From contig NZ_JAHLMU010000001.1 in NCBI RefSeq assembly GCF_018919485.1, positions 2,765,351-2,829,350 of the forward strand: 64,000 nt of DNA, written 5' to 3'. Numbering within the stretch: position 1 is the first letter of the stretch; every line of letters starts with the position of its first letter. Position numbers and translations under genes: made by a program. The notes under the pieces were generated by a model, which saw only the letters and a list, made by a program, of their open reading frames with translations, made no database searches and had not been told where the DNA came from. Shown here one piece after another: positions 1 to 9,555 of the stretch. This DNA is from Psychrobacter sp. TAE2020 (GTDB lineage: Bacteria; Pseudomonadota; Gammaproteobacteria; Pseudomonadales; Moraxellaceae).

Positions 1-1830
1 GTAGACTTTAGCGTTGATGCGACTGTTCCTGGTGACACCACTGGTGATGGCGTGACTGACACGGCTCCTGTGATTACCATTCCAGAAGCTTTGGATGGCG
101 TGAATGCAGCAGAGCTTGCCGATGGTATTCAAACCAATGTGACTGTGCCAACAGGCAGTGAAGAAGGTGACATGGTTACGGTAACCATCACCAATCCAGA
201 TCTTAGCACCAGCACCGTTGAGCAAGCCTTAACACAAGCTGATGTGGAGGCGGGCACTGTAGCTGTGACCATTCCTAAGGGTCAGATTCCAGAAGATGGC
301 GACTACAGCGTAACCGCTCAAATCACCGATGCCGCTGGTAACAGCACAGCACCAAGTGAGTCAGTAGACTTTAGCGTTGATGCGACTGTTCCTGGTGACA
401 CCACTGGTGATGGCGTGACTGACACGGCTCCTGTGATTACCATTCCAGAAGCTTTGGATGGCGTGAATGCAGCAGAGCTTGCCGATGGTATTCAAACCAA
501 TGTGACTGTGCCAACAGGCAGTGAAGAAGGTGACATGGTTACGGTAACCATCACCAATCCAGATCTTAGCACCAGCACCGTTGAGCAAGCCTTAACACAA
601 GCTGATGTGGAGGCGGGCACTGTAGCTGTGACCATTCCTAAGGGTCAGATTCCAGAAGATGGCGACTACAGCGTAACCGCTCAAATCACCGATGCCGCTG
701 GTAACAGCACAGCACCAAGTGAGTCAGTAGACTTTAGCGTTGATGCGACTGTTCCTGGTGACACCACTGGTGATGGCATTGCAGATGCTGCAGGTGCGCC
801 AGTGGTCGCTATCAATGATGGTGATGATGGGTTTATTAACCCAGAAGATCTCAATGCTGATGGCACTTTAGACGTTGCGATCACCTTCCCAGCGGGCAGT
901 GGTTATGCAGCAGGTGACATCCTGACAGTCACGGGTCCTGATGGTATAGAGACTGAGTACGAACTGACAGCAGACCACATTACCAATGGCATCACTGTGC
1001 CAGTAACGCCAGTTGACGGTCAGTTAAACGAAGTGACTGCTGTGGTGACTGATGCAGCAGGCAACAGCTCTACAGAAGGCCGTGATGACTCAACCGCTGA
1101 CTTAATTGTTCCTGGTGATTCTGATGGCGATGGCATCACTGACACCGCTCCTGCGATTACCATTCCAGAAGCTGTGGATGGCGTAAACGCAGCAGAGTTA
1201 GCTGATGGCGTTCAAACCAATGTGACTGTGCCTAAAGGCACACAAGCGGGTGATAATTTAACCTTGACGGTAACCAATCCAGATAGCAGCACCAGCACCG
1301 TTACTCATCCTGTCACTCAAGAAGAGATTGATGCCAGTACAGCAGCCGTTACTATTCCTAAAGATCAAATTCCAGCAGATGGTAACTACAAGGTTGTGGC
1401 AGAGATTAAAGATGCCGCTGGTAACAGCACCGCCCCAAGTGCGCCGGTAGACTTTAGCGTTGATGCGACTGTTCCTGGTGACACCACTGGTGATGGCATC
1501 ACTGACACCGCTCCTGTAATCACTATTCCAGAAGCTGTGGATGGCGTAAACGCAGCAGAGTTAGCTAGTGGCATTCAAACCAATGTGACTGTGCCAACAG
1601 GCAGTGAAGAAGGTGACATGGTTACGGTAACCATCACCAATTCAGATGGCAGCACCAGCACCGTTGAGCAAGCCTTAACGCAAGCTGATGTGGAGGCGGG
1701 CACTGTCGCCGTGACCATTCCTAAGGGTCAGATTCCAGAAGATGGCGACTACAGCGTAACCGCTCAAATCACCGATGGCGCTGGCAACAGCACCGAAGCA
1801 AGTGCGCCGGTAGACTTTGCAGTTGACGCT
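1..1830 (+). repeat. Tandem 363-bp coding repeats in the adhesin
   Basis: The block beginning GTAGACTTTAGCGTTGATGC recurs at 1, 364 and 727, giving a period of 363 bp (121 codons). Copies 1-363 and 364-726 look identical base for base by eye. A diverged module fills about 772-1134. Two more related units begin with the same motif family near 1135 and 1495, with the linker motif again at 1447 and, diverged, near 1809. Identity at the nucleotide level, including third positions, points to recent duplication or gene conversion. The array probably continues upstream of the window. Confidence 0.95.
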
Positions 1831-4800
1831 AGCATTACCCCGCCAACGACTCAATTGCCTGCGGATGCGGCCAATGACACGGGCGTATCAGCTACTGACA
1901 ACATCACTAGCAACAAAACCCCAACCCTTACCGGAACGGGGGATGCTGGTGACACCATCACCGTTGTAATTGGAGGTCAGACACTAACCACCAAAGTAGC
2001 TACTGATGGCACATGGTCAGTAACACCAGCAGCATTGGCGGATGGCGTGTATACGCCAACAGTCACAGCGACAGATGCTGCGGGCAACATTGCTACTGCT
2101 AACGGTGAAAAATTTACGATTGACACCAAAATTACTACGCCAACGCTTAAATTGCCAGAAGATCCAGCCAATGACACTGGCATATCAGCAAGTGACAACA
2201 TCACCAAGAACAAAACCCCAACTCTTACCGGAACGGGGGATGCTGGTGACACCATCACTGTTGTGATTGGGGGTCAGACCCTAACTACCACTGTGGGCGT
2301 CAATGGCACTTGGTCAGTAACGCCAACAGCATTAGCTGATGGAACTTATACACCAACCGTCACAGCGACAGATGTTGCGGGTAATAGTGTTGCTGGTACT
2401 GGTGAAAGCTTTAAGTTGGATACTATAGCCCCAACTTTAGCGATCACTACAAACGTTCAAGGTATTCTGCTACCGGGTGCTATGGCTAATATGACATTTA
2501 CTTTCTCAGAGCCAGTTCCAGGCTTTAAGGCCGCAGACATAGCTGTCGTGGGCGGGAATCTTGGATCATTGAGCACTAACGATAGCGGTAAGACTTGGAC
2601 CGCTAAATTTACCAATGATTCTGATCCTGCTACCAAACCAAGTATCACGGTAAATGATAATAAATATACGGACATTGCTGGTAATAATGGTACAGGTGCA
2701 ACGATTAACTGGGTGCCACCGGTTATAAAAGCATTTGAAGTTGTGGATAATTTTAGTGGAGACGGAAAGAATAATACGGGCTCTGAATTTGGGGTAAACA
2801 GTGGTAACTATGGTACTTCTTATAAGTATCAAGGCGTTGTGGTCAATCAGACTGGGCCAAGTATTACTCAAGGCTTGACCAATGATCGCACACCGACGCT
2901 CAATATTACCTTAAATGAAGCAGTAAACTCTGCAGCTGGTGAAAAGCTTGTGATTCAGCGCTATATTAAAGATCCTATCAAAGGATGGGTGGTTCAAGAA
3001 GACGTAACGTCAAAATTAACCACCACCGATGGGCTAACTTATACTCTGACTGATAAGCAGCTGCCAGATACGTATGGCCAAGAGTACCGTTATCAGATGC
3101 AGGTTAAGTCAAATGATAGTGCAGGCCAGTCTATTGTGGTGTCTCAGCAGCAAGCTGCCTTTACCTTAGACACCAAAGCTGATGTTTTACAGAACCTTAA
3201 CTATGCGGGTAGTGTCCTGACAGGATCCAACATGGAGCAAGGCACGGTATTCGTTGATAACATGTCAATTGATCCTATTACCGGCAAGCTTAAAGGTAAT
3301 GGTGTCTTGGATGCAGGGGAACTAAGTGCTAAAGTTGGCACTGATGGCTCTTGGTCTATCAACTTCTCAGGAGCTAGCAGAAAGCCAACAGATAGCGATA
3401 CTTGGGATGAAGCGAATGGCAGGCCTTTCGTTAATATCTACGACGAATTTGTGGCACTTGATTTTGTGGATAAAGCTGGGAATACCATAGCTAGAGATCA
3501 GCGTTTATACTTATTCGACCTAGATGATAACCTATCTGATAACCAAAAAGCCTCGCTAGATCGAGATGATCGTCCAAGGGATGCACAGATTACTATGAAG
3601 GATATTAATTCAGGAGCGGCTTGGATCGATTCGGATGGTGATGGTGTCTTGAACTATGCGCTTGTATGGGATCATCAGACAGTAACTGGTGCAGGGCCAA
3701 GTGGATTAGTTAATGAATCAAAAGAGCTTGCAGGCACCGATCAGCTAGTGGTGGTAGTGGGTGATGTTGGCTCGCAAGGTCAGAATGCAAGAGACTTGTT
3801 TGATATCTATACTGGTAGCGGCAATGATTCATTCAACATTCAAAACGGCAATATGCAGATCAATACTCGGATCAATTTAGGCAGTGGTAATGATGTGTTT
3901 ACTTTGGATGGTACTATGGATGGTGGCTCTGGTACTAATAGATATGATAACTATAGTCTCAGACTTGATACCGGTACAGGTGATGACACTGCCATTATTG
4001 GTAGAGGGAATGTGGGTAACAAGAGAAAAGATTACGTAACTGACGGGGTAGTAATCTCCATGGGTCTTGGTAATGACAAACTGATTTTTGAAAATGGTAA
4101 TTTGATTGATACTATCATTACCATGGATCAGTCGGTCACCAACTTAGGCAGTAATAGCAATAAGGCGCCAACCGTAACAGCCGATGGTCCTAATGATGGC
4201 AATGACTTCCTTCAAATCAAAGGTAATATCGATTATGACACCTTTATTTATATGGGTGGCGGTAATGATATTGCTAAGATCGGCTCAATGAACAATACCG
4301 GCTTCTTGGTAGGTAAAGATCGTTCTGCTAAAGTCTATATGGGTGCTGGCAATGATCTAGTAGAGTACTCGGGTGATGATATTGACGGCATTATTGATGG
4401 CGGTGATGGATTCGATATTATTCGTTATGATGCAGGAAGTCCGCAAACCTTATATTCAGATGATATTATTCACATGGAGCTTATCGATATGATCGGTGAC
4501 TCGCGTCATGCTGATACTTTCGTTATTCAGGCTCAAGCTGATATTAGGAATAATGGTGCTCTCAATAGTACTTCCAACAAGACACAGCTATTCATTGATG
4601 GTGAGAGAGGCGACTATGTTCAGCAAGCAGGCACTAATAATAAGCTTACTAAAACCGATTTATTTGCCGATAGTGATGGGGATCTTGTTACTAGATCAAT
4701 GGATGGCAGCTTTAAGCTTGATACTGGACGCAATATCAAGGCGGAGTTTGATACCGGGTCGCAAGATACCAAATTTGTCTATCTAGACTCAGAGGGTAAT

Positions 4801-4926
4801 AAGACTGCGGAAAACTATGAAGGTAATATCTACCGAGTATTTGATGCTAATGGCAGCGCTGGCTATCAATGGCTGATCGATACTGACATTAGTGTAGAAG
4901 GGTTTACTTTGCCGCCAATAATATAA
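1..4926 (+). CDS. Giant Ig-repeat/RTX-type surface adhesin, 3' part (5' end outside window)
   Basis: The reading frame is open from base 1 and ends at TAA 4924-4926, so this is the C-terminal 1641 residues of a larger protein. It starts with about five Ig-like (Big/BapA-type) modules of roughly 120 residues separated by Asp/Gly linkers such as VPGDTTGDG and VPGDSDGDG, then two modules of about 96 residues that begin near PPTTQLPADAANDTG. A unique middle part follows. Near the C-terminus are degenerate calcium-binding nonapeptides (GSGNDSF, GSGNDVF, GTGDDTA, GLGNDKL, GGGNDIA, GAGNDLV, GGDGFDI), as in type I secreted RTX adhesins. The three following genes encode a matching type I exporter, which supports secretion and surface display for biofilm or attachment. 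There is almost no cysteine. The Ig/RTX adhesin class is secure; the ligand is unknown and the N-terminal retention module lies outside the window. Confidence 0.93.
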   Translation, partial: VDFSVDATVPGDTTGDGVTDTAPVITIPEALDGVNAAELADGIQTNVTVPTGSEEGDMVTVTITNPDLSTSTVEQALTQADVEAGTVAVTIPKGQIPEDGDYSVTAQITDAAGNSTAPSESVDFSVDATVPGDTTGDGVTDTAPVITIPEALDGVNAAELADGIQTNVTVPTGSEEGDMVTVTITNPDLSTSTVEQALTQADVEAGTVAVTIPKGQIPEDGDYSVTAQITDAAGNSTAPSESVDFSVDATVPGDTTGDGIADAAGAPVVAINDGDDGFINPEDLNADGTLDVAITFPAGSGYAAGDILTVTGPDGIETEYELTADHITNGITVPVTPVDGQLNEVTAVVTDAAGNSSTEGRDDSTADLIVPGDSDGDGITDTAPAITIPEAVDGVNAAELADGVQTNVTVPKGTQAGDNLTLTVTNPDSSTSTVTHPVTQEEIDASTAAVTIPKDQIPADGNYKVVAEIKDAAGNSTAPSAPVDFSVDATVPGDTTGDGITDTAPVITIPEAVDGVNAAELASGIQTNVTVPTGSEEGDMVTVTITNSDGSTSTVEQALTQADVEAGTVAVTIPKGQIPEDGDYSVTAQITDGAGNSTEASAPVDFAVDASITPPTTQLPADAANDTGVSATDNITSNKTPTLTGTGDAGDTITVVIGGQTLTTKVATDGTWSVTPAALADGVYTPTVTATDAAGNIATANGEKFTIDTKITTPTLKLPEDPANDTGISASDNITKNKTPTLTGTGDAGDTITVVIGGQTLTTTVGVNGTWSVTPTALADGTYTPTVTATDVAGNSVAGTGESFKLDTIAPTLAITTNVQGILLPGAMANMTFTFSEPVPGFKAADIAVVGGNLGSLSTNDSGKTWTAKFTNDSDPATKPSITVNDNKYTDIAGNNGTGATINWVPPVIKAFEVVDNFSGDGKNNTGSEFGVNSGNYGTSYKYQGVVVNQTGPSITQGLTNDRTPTLNITLNEAVNSAAGEKLVIQRYIKDPIKGWVVQEDVTSKLTTTDGLTYTLTDKQLPDTYGQEYRYQMQVKSNDSAGQSIVVSQQQAAFTLDTKADVLQNLNYAGSVLTGSNMEQGTVFVDNMSIDPITGKLKGNGVLDAGELSAKVGTDGSWSINFSGASRKPTDSDTWDEANGRPFVNIYDEFVALDFVDKAGNTIARDQRLYLFDLDDNLSDNQKASLDRDDRPRDAQITMKDINSGAAWIDSDGDGVLNYALVWDHQTVTGAGPSGLVNESKELAGTDQLVVVVGDVGSQGQNARDLFDIYTGSGNDSFNIQNGNMQINTRINLGSGNDVFTLDGTMDGGSGTNRYDNYSLRLDTGTGDDTAIIGRGNVGNKRKDYVTDGVVISMGLGNDKLIFENGNLIDTIITMDQSVTNLGSNSNKAPTVTADGPNDGNDFLQIKGNIDYDTFIYMGGGNDIAKIGSMNNTGFLVGKDRSAKVYMGAGNDLVEYSGDDIDGIIDGGDGFDIIRYDAGSPQTLYSDDIIHMELIDMIGDSRHADTFVIQAQADIRNNGALNSTSNKTQLFIDGERGDYVQQAGTNNKLTKTDLFADSDGDLVTRSMDGSFKLDTGRNIKAEFDTGSQDTKFVYLDSEGNKTAENYEGNIYRVFDANGSAGYQWLIDTDISVEGFTLPPII

Positions 4927-4971
4927 TATTAGCTTTAGTATCTACTGAGGTTGTAATAAATACTAATAATG

Positions 4972-5001
4972 AAAAACGCTCCCAATAGGGGGCGTTTTTT
5001 T
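4972..5001 (+). terminator. Rho-independent terminator after the adhesin gene
   Basis: A GC-rich stem, AACGCTCCC / GGGGGCGTT with loop AATA, is followed by a run of seven T. It starts 45 bases after the adhesin stop codon and separates the adhesin transcript from the secretion genes. Confidence 0.9.
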
Positions 5002-5510
5002 ACACCTACATTATTGAGCAAATGAAAAGATAATTTAGGATCAGCGGTTAATAATTATTCCTATACGGTCATCGTTATTTTTAATAAGCACTTTACTATT
5101 ATAGGGTATAAATATCTATTAAGACCACTCGTGATATCTGCTATAGTGCGTTATATAATGAGCATAAAGTTTTATATACATACTCATATATTTAATTAAA
5201 GCCTATTGTTAGCAGTAAGTAGGCTATTCAAATAAGAGTATTTAGTAAGTCAGATTAATAAATATAGATAATGCTAATAGTGAGTAAAGTTACTTTTAAC
5301 TATATGAATTTATTTTTCAAAATTTAGACGTAGATCAAATCAAGGTTTTTTTAATCTATAACTATTAGATAAATAGATGATAAGATTAAACGAGTAATCT
5401 ATTTATCCAATACCGCTATTGTTTTTATAGTAGGGTGGCTAACTTAATAGCACCAATATAAAGTAAAACAATAAAATAGTAACTATGTTCATAGGGACAG
5501 TCCAGAAATT
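5002..5510. other. Non-coding gap before the secretion genes
   Basis: About 510 bases of AT-rich sequence with no plausible ORF. It presumably carries the promoter of the exporter genes. I see no convincing operator or RNA structure in it. Confidence 0.6.
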
Positions 5511-7040
5511 ATGTCACGAACCTATAATCGACCGCACTGTCCTATCAGTCGTATATTATTAGGCTGTTTGCTATCTTGGTTTGGTGCCACGGTAAACGCT
5601 TACGCAGCCGTCACTGATATACAAGTTAATAGTTTGATTACGCAAGCGGTTAAGACACATCCGTTAGTGAATTCAGCTAGAGCCAGTCAAGAGGCTACTA
5701 CAGAAGGTATTAACGCCGCTAAGCTAAACCTGTTGCCATCCCCAAGTGTGAGCTCAGGCTTCGATAGAGATAATGATTTTGTCTCACAAGTCACCATTCG
5801 TCAGCCTCTATGGACTGGAGGCAAGCTTACAGCTGATGTCAATCAAGCCATATTCGATGATAAGGCAGCAGTAGAGTATATTTATGAGCAGCAAAATCAA
5901 GTCGCCAAAACCACTATTGACGCTTGGCAAAGTTATATCCAAGCTATTACAAAGCAGGATATTCATCTTGAGGGTCTAAAAGAACTTAACGAATTTGAAG
6001 CCATGATGCAGCGCCGTGTTGGTCAAGGTGTATCTGCCCGTATTGAGCTTGATTTAGTAACCAACCGTATTCTACAAGAGCAAAATGCTTATCAAGGTGC
6101 AGTAGAGCAGCAACGTATTGCTGTCGCCAGACTTGAACAAATTATCGGTCAGCCCTTACCACAAATTAGTAGCACTAGTATGCCAAACATAAAGGAGTTG
6201 GTAAACCAGGCGAAACAGCAGTCGGCTGGCTTTGAGCAACTGGCCTTTAGTCAAACTGGGTTCTATAACCCAACAGTGGTAAAAGAACACTTTCAAATTG
6301 AATCAGCAAAGCAAGGCGTTGAAGCTCGGCAGGCGTCCAAATTCCCTACGGTGTATGCGCAATATGAGTATGCTTATTATCATGAAGATAACAGAGACGA
6401 TAAAGACAAGAGAGACAGTGGTAAGTTCTCTTTAGGTTTAAATTACACTCCTGGTGCTGGTTTTTCTAATTTTGCGTTAGCACGTGCCTCCCAAGCCCAA
6501 GTTAATAGTCTAGTGCAAACTCAAGAAGCTGCGCGCCGTACTGTGATAGAAAATATTCAGATACAGTATCAGCAGTTTGTCAGTGCTAAAGATCGAGAGA
6601 GCTCTTTGGTTGCAGCAGTAGCAGGGGCACAGCTCGTAGTTAGCTCTTATCGTCGGCAGTTTATCGCCGGCCGCAAGTCATGGCTTGAAGTACTAAATGC
6701 GGTTCGCGAACATAATGAGTATCAGGTGCAACTGGTACAGACACGAGCAGATATGCTGGGCGCATTCTATAAGTTACAAGTGGACTTTGGTAGTATGCCC
6801 TGGCAACAATACGCTCATAACCGTGAGCCAGTGACTTTATTTAGACCACTAGATCCAGTCAAGAAGTGGATTAATAAGCAAGAGGCAAAAAGATCAAGCG
6901 CTAGCCTTGGTTATATTACAGCAGTCGCAGATGATGACTATATAGAAATTAGACTGCCTGCAAATGTAGAGGATAGCCTCAACAATGGTGAGCGAATTAT
7001 GCTAAATGAAGACTATAGTATTACCCCTATAGTTGATTAG
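5511..7040 (+). CDS. TolC-family outer-membrane channel of a type I secretion system
   Basis: A 509-residue protein with an N-terminal signal peptide (hydrophobic ILLGCLLSWFGATVNAYA, cleavage likely after AYAA). The body shows the alternating long helices and internal duplication of TolC/LapE-type proteins, with motifs such as VTIRQPLWTGGKLTADVNQA and FIAGRKSWLEVLNAVREHNEYQ that are usual in this family. It should form the outer-membrane exit duct that joins the ABC exporter and HlyD adaptor encoded next. The C-terminal tail of about 70 residues is longer than the core needs and is acidic. The start at 5511 is preceded only by a weak AGGGA. It lies between the adhesin and the exporter, the order known from BapA and LapA systems, so the adhesin is its probable cargo. 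Confidence 0.9.
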   Translation: MSRTYNRPHCPISRILLGCLLSWFGATVNAYAAVTDIQVNSLITQAVKTHPLVNSARASQEATTEGINAAKLNLLPSPSVSSGFDRDNDFVSQVTIRQPLWTGGKLTADVNQAIFDDKAAVEYIYEQQNQVAKTTIDAWQSYIQAITKQDIHLEGLKELNEFEAMMQRRVGQGVSARIELDLVTNRILQEQNAYQGAVEQQRIAVARLEQIIGQPLPQISSTSMPNIKELVNQAKQQSAGFEQLAFSQTGFYNPTVVKEHFQIESAKQGVEARQASKFPTVYAQYEYAYYHEDNRDDKDKRDSGKFSLGLNYTPGAGFSNFALARASQAQVNSLVQTQEAARRTVIENIQIQYQQFVSAKDRESSLVAAVAGAQLVVSSYRRQFIAGRKSWLEVLNAVREHNEYQVQLVQTRADMLGAFYKLQVDFGSMPWQQYAHNREPVTLFRPLDPVKKWINKQEAKRSSASLGYITAVADDDYIEIRLPANVEDSLNNGERIMLNEDYSITPIVD

Positions 7041-7195
7041 AAAAACATGATAAGCAATTAAAGCAGTAAGTTACATGAATGAAAATCTTGCTATCAGTAG
7101 TTTAAAATCGATGCGTCAATGATGACCGTAAAGGTTAGAGTAACGATTTGAATTAAAACATAGCTGATAATCTTCATTGTTTTAATATTAAAAAA

Positions 7196-9553
7196 GTGAT
7201 TGTTATGAGTTCGAACTTAAATCCTATGTCCCCCAATTCATATAGTAGTGATATTACTAGTGTGACAGGCCAAGTGCTGTCTCCGTCTGAGTTGACGCAA
7301 ACTTTAGCGGATGCTGTGAGGCATTTGTTAAGTCAGCAAGGTTATCCAATAGATAACGTACGCCTGCAAGACGTCATTGCGCGCCACGATGGACTATCAG
7401 CTAATAATAAAGGACAAGCTATTAACGAGCTGGGCGGCGTCATTGGCGTGTTAAAAGATGTGGGCATTAACAATACACCAGAAATATTAGAACAACCCGA
7501 TGCGGCTTTTCTACCTCTATTAGCCTATCGTGCCGACTTAGGTTGGGGTGTCATCGATGGTCAGACGCCACAAGGCAGCTGGAACTTTAGACAAGAAAAA
7601 AGTAACACTCATACTCGAGTAAATGAGCTGACGTTGATTTTACGGCTTCGCCTCACTGATGAGCATATTCAAAAGCGCAAAGCCTCCTTTGCCGATCTGT
7701 TAAAGTCAGACTTAGGAAACTACAAAGGCGTACTTTTTGAAGCTATTCTTGCCACATTTTTAATCAATATGTTGGCACTGGCCGTATCACTATTCTCCAT
7801 GCAAGTTTATGATCGAGTGATACCAACCCGTAGCGAATATACGCTCATTATTTTAGCTAGTGGTGTATTCCTAGTGATTCTCTTTGAAGCGTTTATGAAG
7901 TTTTCGCGCTCGAGAATTATGGACAAAGTGGTTGTGGGGCTTGACCAGTATTTGTCTCGTGAGGTATTTCAACGACTACTTAAAGTACGTATCGATCAGA
8001 TGCCAGGATCAGTAGGGTCTATGGCAGCACAGCTACGGGGCTATGAGCAAGTCCGTAGTTTTTTCACTGCCAGTACCTTATTTGGACTGGTCGATTTACC
8101 GATGACCATTATCTTTATTACTTTAATGGCGGTTATTGGCTCACCATTAGTGGCAGTTGTTCCCGTTATTGCGGCAGTGATAGCTGTAGTAATGGGACTA
8201 TCTGCTCGCAAACGTATCGATGCTATTGCTGCTGAAGGTGCTACTGCTTCTTATTATAAGACTGGCCTATTGGTAGAGGCAGTAGAAGGGGTCGAGACTA
8301 TAAAAGCAGGGGCAGGAAGCTGGAAGTTCTTATCGCGTTGGCTTGATGTGATGAATATCACTATCAAAAACGACTTAGATATGAAGCACACTAATGATAA
8401 TTTGACATACTTTACCCAAATGCTGCAACAAATCAGTTATGTTGGGATTGTGATTGTGGGCTCGTTCGTTGTCATTTCAGGTGACATGACTATGGGTGGG
8501 TTGATTGCTTGTTCGATATTAGGCGGTAGAGTGTTAGCCCCTGTCATGATGCTCCCTGGCCTTTTAGTACAATATTCACATGCTAAAGCCGCTAAGCTCA
8601 ATATCGAATCGTTGTTTGCATTAGAGCAAGACAATCATGGTGTGGCTTATCCGCTGTCACCTAGTCGTATCAAAGGTTTTTATCAATGCGATGGACTAGT
8701 GTTTAATTACCAAGATAATGATAGACCAGCTATCGATATCAAGAGGTTAACCATTCGTCCTGGAGAGCGTATAGCGATTCTTGGGCCTATTGGATCAGGT
8801 AAGTCCACCCTTCTCAAGGTACTGGCTGGACTATATGCACCTACTAAAGGGCGTATATTATTAGATGGTCTAGATATTCATCAAATCAGTCGTGAGACCT
8901 TGAGTGAACGTTTGGGATATTTACAACAAGACCATCGTTTGTTTCAAGGAACCTTAAGGGAGAATTTACTGATAGGTATGCCGGCGCCAGATGATGATTT
9001 GATGCAAGAAGTGCTAATGAAAACAGGGTTGATAAATTTAGTATCTAGCCACTCTAGTGGTCTTGAGCTACCTATCAGCGAAGGGGGACGCGGACTATCA
9101 GGTGGACAAAAACAGCTGGTTGCTTTCACTCGTTTATTATTGTCCAAGCCCAATGTGTTTTTGCTCGATGAACCGACTGCTTCTATGGACAATAGACAGG
9201 AACAACGCTGCATACGAGTTCTAAAGCACGAACTGACAGAAGGTCAAACCTTTATCGTATCTACCCATAAAATGGCTCTTTTAGAGTTGGTTGATCGGAT
9301 CATCATAATGGATAATCAACGCATTGTGATGGATGGCCCCAAACAGGCAGTACTTGATGAGTTAGGCAAGAACGAACAAGCAAAATCTCAAGGTACTATA
9401 CAATCAAGGGGGGAAGCTAAGAAAAACATTGAGCAGCAGCAGCCAGAAAACCCAGCAAAATCTGAAGCGGAAAAACCGAATAATCCCCCAACTAGACGGC
9501 TCACTATAAAGCCTACAATTACAAAAACTGCAACAGACGCTGAAGGTAAGTAG
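7196..9553 (+). CDS. Type I secretion ABC exporter (HlyB/LapB class, permease-ATPase fusion)
   Basis: A 785-residue protein. Residues 1-150 form an N-terminal C39-peptidase-like domain with no visible catalytic Cys-His pair, as in LapB/RTX exporters that do not cleave their cargo. A six-helix ABC transmembrane domain spans about 175-460. The nucleotide-binding domain has Walker A GPIGSGKST near residue 530, signature LSGGQ, Walker B VFLLDEPTASMD and the H-loop STHK. The C-terminal 70 residues are hydrophilic and rich in Gln, Lys, Pro and Glu. The start is uncertain: GTG 7196 and ATG 7205 are in frame and neither has a clear Shine-Dalgarno. The gene ends two bases before the adaptor gene, so the two are translationally close. 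It should drive ATP-dependent export of the upstream adhesin. Confidence 0.92.
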   Translation: MIVMSSNLNPMSPNSYSSDITSVTGQVLSPSELTQTLADAVRHLLSQQGYPIDNVRLQDVIARHDGLSANNKGQAINELGGVIGVLKDVGINNTPEILEQPDAAFLPLLAYRADLGWGVIDGQTPQGSWNFRQEKSNTHTRVNELTLILRLRLTDEHIQKRKASFADLLKSDLGNYKGVLFEAILATFLINMLALAVSLFSMQVYDRVIPTRSEYTLIILASGVFLVILFEAFMKFSRSRIMDKVVVGLDQYLSREVFQRLLKVRIDQMPGSVGSMAAQLRGYEQVRSFFTASTLFGLVDLPMTIIFITLMAVIGSPLVAVVPVIAAVIAVVMGLSARKRIDAIAAEGATASYYKTGLLVEAVEGVETIKAGAGSWKFLSRWLDVMNITIKNDLDMKHTNDNLTYFTQMLQQISYVGIVIVGSFVVISGDMTMGGLIACSILGGRVLAPVMMLPGLLVQYSHAKAAKLNIESLFALEQDNHGVAYPLSPSRIKGFYQCDGLVFNYQDNDRPAIDIKRLTIRPGERIAILGPIGSGKSTLLKVLAGLYAPTKGRILLDGLDIHQISRETLSERLGYLQQDHRLFQGTLRENLLIGMPAPDDDLMQEVLMKTGLINLVSSHSSGLELPISEGGRGLSGGQKQLVAFTRLLLSKPNVFLLDEPTASMDNRQEQRCIRVLKHELTEGQTFIVSTHKMALLELVDRIIIMDNQRIVMDGPKQAVLDELGKNEQAKSQGTIQSRGEAKKNIEQQQPENPAKSEAEKPNNPPTRRLTIKPTITKTATDAEGK

Positions 9554-9555
9554 GT

